Positions 37,839 through 44,878 of a stretch of 44,878 nt of DNA are shown here, in pieces (the stretch's first letter is position 1; each line of letters starts with the position of its first letter). The stretch is from a virus. Location: positions 1-44,878 of the IMG/VR virus record IMGVR_UViG_3300035698_007946, one strand, 5' to 3'. A program made the position numbers and the translations under genes. Below the pieces are notes generated by a model. That model saw only the letters and a list, made by a program, of their open reading frames with translations, did not search any database and was not told the origin of the DNA.

Positions 37839-38183
37839 ATGAGCGTATTCCGGGAAACTACAATCACATGGAAGGGGAAGACTCACAAGTTCACCCCTTC
37901 CATGAAACTCCTTCGGGCGATTGAACGAGGAGATGGCAACGGCACAGTGTCCATCATTGAGTTGATCCATGGAGCCAATTCTGGTCGTCCACAACTTAGC
38001 TTTATGGCTTGGATCGTAACACTTGTGCTTCTCCATGCAGGAGCAGAGTCCGCCGACGAGGAGGAAGTCTACGGCGAGATGCTGGGCTTTGACGAGGAGG
38101 CGTTTGCTCTGTATCGTGCAGTAATCGACGCGATTAGTCCGTCTTCGTCAAAAAAGACCGAGGTCCCCGCCGAGTCGCCCTAG
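37839..38183 (+). CDS. Tail assembly chaperone (G-type, zero-frame product)
   Basis: 114 residues: an N-terminal small beta unit (ETTITWKGKTHKFTPSMKLL), then helices (MAWIVTLVLLHAGAESADEE; FDEEAFALYRAVIDAISP). It sits between the tail tube and tape measure genes, the fixed place of the lambda G/GT chaperones. A slippery heptamer A-AAA-AAG at 38150-38156, in the right phase near the 3' end, allows part of the ribosomes to shift -1 into the T frame. The zero-frame stop is TAG at 38181-38183. Confidence 0.8.
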   Translation: MSVFRETTITWKGKTHKFTPSMKLLRAIERGDGNGTVSIIELIHGANSGRPQLSFMAWIVTLVLLHAGAESADEEEVYGEMLGFDEEAFALYRAVIDAISPSSSKKTEVPAESP

Positions 38184-38198
38184 GTCAGCAGGGACCTC
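38150..38198 (+). promoter_or_regulatory. Programmed -1 frameshift signal (A AAA AAG + hairpin)
   Basis: Heptamer A AAA AAG at 38150-38156, read as tcA-AAA-AAG in the zero frame. Downstream GAGGTCCC (38160-38167) pairs perfectly with GGGACCTC (38191-38198), enclosing the zero-frame stop. Heptamer, phase, hairpin and an open -1 frame all agree; the same heptamer is used by E. coli dnaX. Confidence 0.8.
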
Positions 38199-38386
38199 TA
38201 GAAGGAATCAACTGGGACGTTCTGTACCTCACGGCTCGCGCTTGGGGAGTACAGCCTTCCGAGTTCTGGGAAATGACGATGGCAGAATGGTTCTGCGAAT
38301 ACGACTACAATCGCTCAATGGAGACCGGAAGGTTTGCCGGAAGACTTACCGAGCGTGACGTAGATGAACTGATGGAGTTGCTCTGA
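38156..38386 (+). CDS. Tail assembly chaperone T part, made as a -1 frameshift extension
   Basis: After slippage the frame runs on from 38156 to TGA 38384-38386, giving a G-T fusion of 182 residues (106 from the G frame and 76 from here). The T part reads GINWDVLYLTARAWGVQPSE, then FWEMTMAEWFCEYDYN and RLTERDVDELMELL, the usual 'W..L...A..WG..P.EFW.MT..EW' pattern of T-type chaperones. It has no plausible start codon of its own. The stop overlaps the tape measure start (TGATG). Confidence 0.75.
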   Translation, partial: DRGPRRVALGQQGPLEGINWDVLYLTARAWGVQPSEFWEMTMAEWFCEYDYNRSMETGRFAGRLTERDVDELMELL

Positions 38387-40515
38387 TGACTATGCCGAGA
38401 ATTGAAGTACAGGTCGGAGCAGACACCACACAGGCAGACGCAGGACTTGATCGCGTCAAGCAGGGCCTTCATGATGTGGACGCGGCCGCAAGAAAAGCTG
38501 GAAAGTCCATCACAGCAGGGGGGTCCAAGCCCCTTGTCAAGTATGGTCAACAGGCCAAGGTCGCGTCACATCACACTGCCAACCTGACGTCCCAGTTTAA
38601 CGACATCGGAATGATGCTCGCCGCTGGCCAGTCCCCGTTGATGCTGGCCATGCAACAGGGTACTCAAGTGTCTGAAGTGTTTCAGCGCATGGGTGGAACT
38701 GGAAAGCTGGCCTTTGGCGGGATCATGTCCGGCCTTAAGGCCATGATCAGCCCCATGTCGCTAATCACCATCGGCTCTATCGCAGGCGGTGCAGCCCTCT
38801 TCCAGTGGGCTAGAGGAGCTATTTCAGCAGGCGAGGAGGCTATGACGTTCAAAGAGCGTCTGGAGTCGGTTGACGAAGCCCTGAAGAACTACGACGTGGC
38901 AATGGCTGACGCCAATATGTCCACAGACGAAATGATGAAGAAGTTCGGATCAGCGAACGTAGAAATGCAGTCCACGCTGGACCTACTTCGGATGATCGCA
39001 GAAAACGAAGCACAGAGAGCAATTGACGGACTCAGCAAATCCCTGTCGGAGCTTATGGGGACAGCAGGCGATGGCGATAGACGACAAGGTCTGGCCAGCT
39101 TCTTCGACGTGAACATAGGCCTAGCTTTCACAGATGTCCAGCGCGAAGCTCGCGAGGAAGCACGTTTGCTGACCGCTGAGTTTTCCAACCAACAGACTGT
39201 CCTCCAGAACTCTGTCGGAGACATTGAAGCGCAGATTGCGGCGACTGAAAGAATGTTGGCCTCTGCTCAGTCCTTGGCGGAAGCTACAGGCGATGTGTCA
39301 GCGGAAGAAGAGGCCATCATAAAGCAGTTGGCTGAAAGCCTTGTGTTGATGAGAAAGAAGCTTGGAACCACTGTCGAACAGGTTCAGGTCAGCGCAGTGT
39401 TCTTGGACTTGGTACGACGGACCTCAGACGCCGAACGTGAAGTCGGGGAAAACATGGAAGCGGTCGTGGTGCATACAGCCGAAGCCGCTGCAATGGGGGA
39501 GCTGCTCAAAGCCGGGATCTCAGCTTCTGTTGTTCAGGCTATGCAGTTGTCAGACATTGACGTTGCATCTGGGATAGACTCAGCCGCTATGGCCGCTGCG
39601 AAAATGGCGACGAACCTTGGGATATCTCTACAGACTGCGAGGGACATTGTTGCCATAGGCGGCGAAGGAGTAAGCGGTCCAGACGGAGCCATTCAACAAG
39701 GCCGAAGCGTCATTGACGGACTAGGCAGTCGTGAGAATGGAATGTTCGGAGTCGTCTCCACTCGCTCCTTCAACACCAACAAGGGTCCAGACAGTGGGTC
39801 CAGCGGTGGATCAGGGGGCAGCGAAAGTCGCGGACATATTGAATCATTGATAGAGAGCCTTGCCACTGAAGATGAAATACTCGAGGAATGGTATGCTACC
39901 AGTCAGGAAAATTTGGCAGAAGCCTCCCGTCAAGAACTTGACATTCTGGGGGGACAGGCCAACGCCAAACTCCGCCTAGAAGAAGAGTATCAGCGCAAGT
40001 TGCTCGGACTACGCTCGGGGTATCACGGAACAGGACTTCAGCAGGCCGAAACATTCTTCGGCGAAATGGCTGGAGCGATGCAAGGCGGCACAGAAAAGAT
40101 GATGCGGATTGCCAAGGTCTTTGGAGCCGCAGAAGCCTTGATAAACAGCTATCGGGCCTATACTCAGGTCATGGCGGATCCTACGCTACCTTGGTTCGCC
40201 AAGATTCCGGCGGCAGTCAGCGTTATGTCTGCGGGCCTCGGAATGGTTAGTGCCATTAAAGGAGTCAGTGCAGGCGGTGGAGGCGGAGGTCGGGGCGCAT
40301 CGGCCCCAGCGATCAACACGTCGGGAGGTTCCGGCTTTGGCGGTAGCAGCGGAGGAAGCAGCAGCGGCGGCGACACAGGGTCGTCTGGGGCTTCTTTAAA
40401 CCGCTCCATAACTATCATTGGTGAATCCGTCAGCTCTAGACAGGCGGAAAACATCGCAAAGTTCATGAACGAGGGAACTCAAAATGGACTTACAATCAAC
40501 GGGAGACGGGCATGA
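38386..40515 (+). CDS. Tape measure protein
   Basis: 709 residues, the longest structural protein besides the hub. N-terminal part with the TMP_2 pattern (ANLTSQFNDIGMMLAAGQSP; MAMQQGTQVSEVFQRMGGTG), a hydrophobic MISPMSLITIGSIAGGAALF segment, long helical stretches (to about 450), a Gly/Ser-rich linker and a C-terminal Gly-rich tail (GGGGGGRGASAP; SGGSSSGGDTGSSG) before an amphipathic end. Using the common rule of about 1.5 angstrom per residue the tail would be near 100 nm. It sits inside the tail tube during assembly and passes out at infection. Confidence 0.92.
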   Translation: MTMPRIEVQVGADTTQADAGLDRVKQGLHDVDAAARKAGKSITAGGSKPLVKYGQQAKVASHHTANLTSQFNDIGMMLAAGQSPLMLAMQQGTQVSEVFQRMGGTGKLAFGGIMSGLKAMISPMSLITIGSIAGGAALFQWARGAISAGEEAMTFKERLESVDEALKNYDVAMADANMSTDEMMKKFGSANVEMQSTLDLLRMIAENEAQRAIDGLSKSLSELMGTAGDGDRRQGLASFFDVNIGLAFTDVQREAREEARLLTAEFSNQQTVLQNSVGDIEAQIAATERMLASAQSLAEATGDVSAEEEAIIKQLAESLVLMRKKLGTTVEQVQVSAVFLDLVRRTSDAEREVGENMEAVVVHTAEAAAMGELLKAGISASVVQAMQLSDIDVASGIDSAAMAAAKMATNLGISLQTARDIVAIGGEGVSGPDGAIQQGRSVIDGLGSRENGMFGVVSTRSFNTNKGPDSGSSGGSGGSESRGHIESLIESLATEDEILEEWYATSQENLAEASRQELDILGGQANAKLRLEEEYQRKLLGLRSGYHGTGLQQAETFFGEMAGAMQGGTEKMMRIAKVFGAAEALINSYRAYTQVMADPTLPWFAKIPAAVSVMSAGLGMVSAIKGVSAGGGGGGRGASAPAINTSGGSGFGGSSGGSSSGGDTGSSGASLNRSITIIGESVSSRQAENIAKFMNEGTQNGLTINGRRA

Positions 40516-41762
40516 CAATAGCTATTCAGGGGGGATACACCCTTCCCGACGGAAAGAATGCTCGCATTGTCCACAGAGGCATATCCCCCCGACCAAAGAC
40601 CGTGTCGGCGTCCTCGGAACTCGCCCTGTATCCAGCGTCCGCTGTTGCGGCTGGTGATACCGTGGACCGCTGGCGTCCGTTTGCAAATGACCTTGCAAGC
40701 CCTGCTAACTTCGCAGCTGACGATTGGACAGCAACGGCGGTGACGGTTGGCAGCGATAGCCTATCGCTTGCAGAGACCACGGCAAACAGCCAACACGACA
40801 TCTCGCAGGCGTTTACGTTTACGGCGGTTGAATACGTCACGGCGTTCAAGGTATCACGGCAAACGGCTCCGGAATTGCAAGTCAGGGCCAATGACAGCAC
40901 GACATCGTTTACATGCTTTTTTGACTTGCGCGATGGCACTGTCGGAACGGCTGCAAACTGCGTTGGGCAGATCCGCGACCTTGGCAAAGGTGAGTATCTT
41001 TGCATTATTTATTACACGCCACTTGCGGCAACAGGCGTCATTGAATTATTGATCGCCGATGGCTCCGAGGCTGTCAGCTATACAGGCGCGGTCACGAACA
41101 CGCTCAAGGTCATATCGGGATACACGCACGAAAGCGCGGCAACCTTGCGGCTCGATCTATTCACGCCGACGGAATGTGACACGTTCGCAATCGCGGCGCA
41201 CAATCTGGGCTTAGGTGGCGCACGGATCACATTTGAACACGACAGCAATAACGACGACACGTGGACGACACTCGGTGTGTCTTCCCCGACGGACAACAGC
41301 CCTATTCTGTTCTTGCATTCTGGCATCACGTCATCACGGTGGCGGATCACGGTTGATCGTGGCGTATTGCCCGAGGTCGGCGTACTGCGAGTCTGTGAGG
41401 CTCTAGTAATGCAGCAGCCCTTCTATGCGGGATACTCTCCAACACCCATGAATCGAGCTACCGAAGTGCAGGGAAACTTGAGCGGCTCAGGTCAGCTTAT
41501 GGGAAGGTCTGTGAAGAGGACGGTATTGATGTCTTCCTATGCATGGGATCACTTGAAATATGACTGGGTCCGCGCCAACTTAGATGGACCTAATGGCTTG
41601 ATTCAGGCGTTGGAGGTCGACGGATCCTTTGTGGCATGGCGTCCTTCCGTAACTCAGGACGTGGACTACGTTATGCGAGGGGGGTCCCAACCTCCGCAGA
41701 CAACCGGAATACGAGCATATATGTCGTTCGCAATGAACGGTGAGGTACATAGCTATGAATGA
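40512..41762 (+). CDS. Distal tail/minor tail protein with an inserted beta domain
   Basis: 416 residues. The beginning (TLPDGKNARIVHRGISPRP) and the last 130 residues (VLMSSYAWDHLKYDWVRANL; DVDYVMRGGSQPPQTTGIRA) look like one tail-tip protein. Between them, residues 70-285 form a beta-rich carbohydrate-binding-like unit (FTCFFDLRDGTVGTAANCVG; GEYLCIIYYTPLAATGVIEL). This insert (about 40660-41400) has different base use from the flanks, so it may have been exchanged as a module. Position after the tape measure fits a distal tail (Dit-like) protein, possibly with host-surface contact. Confidence 0.65.
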   Translation: MTIAIQGGYTLPDGKNARIVHRGISPRPKTVSASSELALYPASAVAAGDTVDRWRPFANDLASPANFAADDWTATAVTVGSDSLSLAETTANSQHDISQAFTFTAVEYVTAFKVSRQTAPELQVRANDSTTSFTCFFDLRDGTVGTAANCVGQIRDLGKGEYLCIIYYTPLAATGVIELLIADGSEAVSYTGAVTNTLKVISGYTHESAATLRLDLFTPTECDTFAIAAHNLGLGGARITFEHDSNNDDTWTTLGVSSPTDNSPILFLHSGITSSRWRITVDRGVLPEVGVLRVCEALVMQQPFYAGYSPTPMNRATEVQGNLSGSGQLMGRSVKRTVLMSSYAWDHLKYDWVRANLDGPNGLIQALEVDGSFVAWRPSVTQDVDYVMRGGSQPPQTTGIRAYMSFAMNGEVHSYE

Positions 41763-44055
41763 GTCAAGTCTGGATCGCGAACCAATTGAACTGGTCGAGA
41801 TAGTCCTTCCAAAGTGCGCGAATGTTTTTGGGGTCTCCCCCTGTGCTGCTTCAGGCTCTATTGGCAGTGAGTGCTTTAATTGCCGAGCAACCTGTCAGGA
41901 CACTGACAACTATCGGGCGACTCCTGATGGACACCTGACTCCCGATCTTTTACGGATGGACAAGGAGTCTATCGCCAGCGACGACCTGACTCGCTCGTCC
42001 AGCCTATTCGCCGCGTTTCAGGTTCGCTTTGGGACCGAGCCGGAAGGGATCATATGGGATCAAGGCGGCACAGCGGCCGAAGCGGCCTATCTGGGAGTGA
42101 CGTCAGGCAATCTTGTCTTTAGAGCAGGTGATGGAAGCGTCGCCAGTGGAAGCGGTTTAGGTAAGGTGTCTGTGGACGCGACTTCATTCGCAGGTAAGAC
42201 TTTGACTTTGTACGTTGAGATTGACTTCACAGCGTCTGGCGCAAGTTCTGTGAGCCTGTGGGCGTTTGACAGAGTCGAACTGTCAATGTCTTTTCTAGGG
42301 TCTGACTCTTTTACGGCTGGAGCCACATGGGCGGACAGTGAGGCAGGCGCAATCGGAGAGCTCGGATCGGCCGAAGTCGCAGAAGGCGAAAGCACCGCTG
42401 ATTGGAACGGCGACATCAAACTCGCAGCATTCTACGACAGCCAAACGGCTCCGGCCGACATGGGCGACAGCTTCCGACAGAACCTGTTTCTGGGCAAGGG
42501 CCTTCAGGGGGAGCCAACGGACCAAGTCTATATCGTCCCCCTCTTAGACAATCTTTCCACTATGGGGTCTATCATCAACCTTAGCGGCTTTGACGACAAC
42601 TACGACCCCCTCGGCCGTCGGGCAACATTGGACTTCACCTGTCGTGATGCTCCACATTCCGACATAGGCCAAGACCCTTATCAGTCTACGCGTCTGTACG
42701 ACCCTAGAACAAGATCGACTTTCTGGCGTAAATGGCTTCGCCGACAGAAGTTCGGCAAGGTCGGGGCATTCGTTAGAGTCTACGACGGATACGCTGGCCA
42801 AAACCTGAGTGACTATAGGACGCGAACATACGTCCTCGAGCGTGCCAACTACAGCGAAGATGACATTGCGTTTTACTGTCGTGACGTGCTTTCCAAAACC
42901 GAGTTCAACAAGGCGAAAGTCCCAGCAGCTTCGACGGGGATCCTCTTGGACGATATCGACGATTCAGTCGCGACATTCACTCTAGTTGGAAACGTGACAG
43001 GCGAATATCCAGAATCTGGAACTGTACGGATAGACGACGAGATAATGACATACACTGGTCGAACTTTCTCTGATCCGGACACAGACTTCTCGGGAGTAAC
43101 ACGAAAGACAGATGGATCTTCCGCCGACGACCACGACAGTCTTTCTCTTGTGCAACTGTGTCGCAGATACGTGGACAATACTATTGAGAACGTCGTCACC
43201 GGATGGATCCTAGACGATGCTAAGGTGCAGGGCCAACTTGTAGACTTGGCTGGAATAAAAGTTGAACAAGAGTCTTACCTGCTCGCGTATCAGATCACGG
43301 GACTAATCACTGAACCCACAGGAGTCTCGAACCTCATTGGCAAGCTGTCCGAAGAGTGTTCTTTCTATGTCTGGTGGGGGGAGCGGGATCAGAAAATCAA
43401 AATGAAGGCTATCCGTGCAACTACAGGGTCAGACCTTGAAGCCAACTGGACCTATGAAGACAATATCGTTGCGGGATCTTTTAGAGTCGAGGAGAAGCCG
43501 AGGCAGCGATTGAATGTCATAGACTTTTACTTTCGGCCTATCAACTTTGCAGGGGACCTAAGAAAGCCTGCAAACTTTAGCAGGGGCATCCAGTTTGTCA
43601 ATGCGACCAGTAGTCTTCCAGACCAGTATGGTGATCAGCTGCAGAGCAGAGAGATATTTTCACAGTTTCTGGACGTTGATGCGACAGTCCGGCAAACCGC
43701 AGACCGTCTGATAGTCAGGTATTCAGACATTCCAAATTTCGCGGAGTTCTACTCTGATGCTAAGGACAGGGCGGTCTGGACTGGCAGCATGTTGACTCTA
43801 AGCCACCCCCTGTTCGTCACCGATACAGGCGAACGTGAAGCAAGAAAATGGTTGATCGTGGAGGCAGAAGAAGTGTCGTCCGGACATCTCGTCCGATACA
43901 TGGCAGCGGACATCACATTAGACGGATCTATTTTCACCATTACGATAGATGGGCTTGGAACTTTCACTCCTGAGCTTTTCAGCGCAGGCAATGCCTTCAT
44001 CACCAACGACGACGGCACAAACATAGACGGATCACAGGGAGCGAAAATAAGCTAA
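41755..44055 (+). CDS. Tail hub/tip protein (central fibre base) with LamG-like insert
   Basis: ATG 41755 with GAGG upstream is taken rather than the frame's earlier extension; 766 residues. The N-terminal Cys cluster (KCANVFGVSPCAASG, then ECFNCRATCQDTDNY) is a signature I associate with tail proteins of alphaproteobacterial siphophages, in which the cysteines may hold a metal or cluster. Residues 85-215 resemble a LamG/concanavalin jelly roll (SSLFAAFQVRFGTEPEG; VEIDFTASGASSVSLWAF). The rest (YDPRTRSTFWRKWLRRQKFG; SGTVRIDDEIMTYTGRTFSD) is hub-like. It probably forms the tail tip. The stop overlaps the fibre gene start (TAATG). Confidence 0.7.
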   Translation: MNESSLDREPIELVEIVLPKCANVFGVSPCAASGSIGSECFNCRATCQDTDNYRATPDGHLTPDLLRMDKESIASDDLTRSSSLFAAFQVRFGTEPEGIIWDQGGTAAEAAYLGVTSGNLVFRAGDGSVASGSGLGKVSVDATSFAGKTLTLYVEIDFTASGASSVSLWAFDRVELSMSFLGSDSFTAGATWADSEAGAIGELGSAEVAEGESTADWNGDIKLAAFYDSQTAPADMGDSFRQNLFLGKGLQGEPTDQVYIVPLLDNLSTMGSIINLSGFDDNYDPLGRRATLDFTCRDAPHSDIGQDPYQSTRLYDPRTRSTFWRKWLRRQKFGKVGAFVRVYDGYAGQNLSDYRTRTYVLERANYSEDDIAFYCRDVLSKTEFNKAKVPAASTGILLDDIDDSVATFTLVGNVTGEYPESGTVRIDDEIMTYTGRTFSDPDTDFSGVTRKTDGSSADDHDSLSLVQLCRRYVDNTIENVVTGWILDDAKVQGQLVDLAGIKVEQESYLLAYQITGLITEPTGVSNLIGKLSEECSFYVWWGERDQKIKMKAIRATTGSDLEANWTYEDNIVAGSFRVEEKPRQRLNVIDFYFRPINFAGDLRKPANFSRGIQFVNATSSLPDQYGDQLQSREIFSQFLDVDATVRQTADRLIVRYSDIPNFAEFYSDAKDRAVWTGSMLTLSHPLFVTDTGEREARKWLIVEAEEVSSGHLVRYMAADITLDGSIFTITIDGLGTFTPELFSAGNAFITNDDGTNIDGSQGAKIS

Positions 44056-44878
44056 TGACATACACAAATATCATAGACGCGAGGGTCGCATCAGGAGCTC
44101 CTCTGTCCACCTCGCTGATGACACAGCTCAGAGACAACTCTGCGTGGACATATGGCGCGGTTGATTTGGCAGGAACCGCAGAACTAGACTATTCGTTAGG
44201 CTGGTTTTTTGCTGACGATCAAGTGACCTCTGACAAGGTTTTAAGCTTCACAAACCTACCAGCAGGCGCGGCGCATTGGGCATATCGGGTGATTATAGGT
44301 CCGGGGGCGGGCGCGAATTTGGCAGCGGTTGCGGCGGGGCCTACCTTGGCCATGAACAGCGTGGACAATCAGATGTTGGGCGCTCAAATGTCGCCAGACG
44401 GGTTGTATATGTTGTCCGTTGGGGCACAGAATGATGCGGTTTACGAATGGACGGGAACCGTCGCATTTGATGTTAGCACCTTCACCTATACAACTACTTC
44501 ATTTTCTGTTTCGGGACAGATGGCAAGTATGCGGGAACTACTGATGAAGCCAGATGGGACAGGCTTTATCATCCTAGAAAACACGGGTGAATTCCACGAA
44601 TATTCAATGTCAACAGCGTTCGACCTTTCCACGGCATCTTACACAAGCCGAACATTCACTCCAGCTCAAATTTCTACGGCGGCATTCGGTGCTTTTTTCG
44701 GGGACAGCGGCAGCAAATTTTATGCTAGTGACGGCGGAACTGGCACGCGTAGCAAGGTCTACGAGTATGACCTTGGCACGCCATATCAACTAAACACAGT
44801 TACTTATTCGGGCAATTCTCTTGATGTTAGTGCGCAGACTACGGTTGGCGGTTTTACATATGGCGGGATGATGCGCAA
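44055..44878 (+). CDS. Tail fibre/receptor-binding-type protein, N-terminal part (continues at position 1)
   Basis: ATG 44055 overlaps the hub gene stop (TAATG). The frame is open to the window end and continues at 1-488, since 44752-44878 equals 1-127, giving 394 residues in all. The N-terminus (MTYTNIIDARVASGAPLSTS, then MTQLRDNSAWTYGAV) looks like an attachment domain to the tail tip. Further on come blocks of the kind AFDVSTFTYTT and AFDLSTASYTS, each followed by a Gly-rich turn, consistent with repeated beta units. Base use shifts at about 44290 to GCG/GGC-rich codons, continuing into the next gene; this distal part may be exchanged as a host-range module. Confidence 0.78.
   Translation, partial: MTYTNIIDARVASGAPLSTSLMTQLRDNSAWTYGAVDLAGTAELDYSLGWFFADDQVTSDKVLSFTNLPAGAAHWAYRVIIGPGAGANLAAVAAGPTLAMNSVDNQMLGAQMSPDGLYMLSVGAQNDAVYEWTGTVAFDVSTFTYTTTSFSVSGQMASMRELLMKPDGTGFIILENTGEFHEYSMSTAFDLSTASYTSRTFTPAQISTAAFGAFFGDSGSKFYASDGGTGTRSKVYEYDLGTPYQLNTVTYSGNSLDVSAQTTVGGFTYGGMMR
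44752..44878. repeat. Terminal direct repeat, right copy (circular closure)
   Basis: Identical to 1-127. One copy should be removed to get the unit genome (44751 bp) and an intact fibre gene. Confidence 0.95.

Overview
The window is a complete, circularly closed genome of a tailed phage with siphovirus-type morphology genes. Bases 1-127 are identical to bases 44752-44878, so the genome unit is 44751 bp and one tail gene runs through the junction. The host is Gram-negative: the lysis cassette has an embedded o-spanin lipoprotein gene, and the phage encodes an outer-membrane beta-barrel protein. An alphaproteobacterial host is my guess from the general look of the proteins, not something the sequence proves. 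I see no integrase, repressor, RNA polymerase or intact tRNA gene, so a virulent phage using host RNA polymerase is the simplest reading.

There are two opposed transcription arms. The minus-strand arm (26468 down to 3520) carries replication, nucleotide and DNA-modification genes and many small genes of unknown role. It contains two PP-loop ATPase genes, a Toprim/helicase primase, two candidate recombination or ssDNA-binding proteins, a thymine-hypermodification cassette (P-loop hmdU-DNA-kinase-type protein, its helical partner, a ThyA-type enzyme), an HD phosphohydrolase, a family A DNA polymerase, a winged-helix protein, an HNH protein and an SNF2-type helicase. Nine promoters on this arm share one layout: a -35-like hexamer, exactly 17 bp, a TAGAAT-like -10, and a start codon 25-47 bp downstream.

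The plus-strand arm (26992 through the junction to 3302) starts with a PD-(D/E)XK-like nuclease and a KOW-domain protein that resembles NusG. Then come the terminase subunits, portal, Mu F-like protein, protease/scaffold, decoration and major capsid proteins, head-tail connectors, tail tube, two frameshift-linked tail chaperones, tape measure, tail tip and fibre proteins, and the lysis cassette. A strong terminator at 3346-3392 sits where the two arms converge.

The arms diverge from a 520-bp AT-rich gap containing a nested inverted repeat about 277 bp long centred near 26719, the best replication-origin candidate. Two signals stand out across the genome: the thymine-hypermodification cassette, and an over-represented oligonucleotide TCAGGGGGG (14 exact copies, in genes, terminators and the origin palindrome) whose function I cannot assign.
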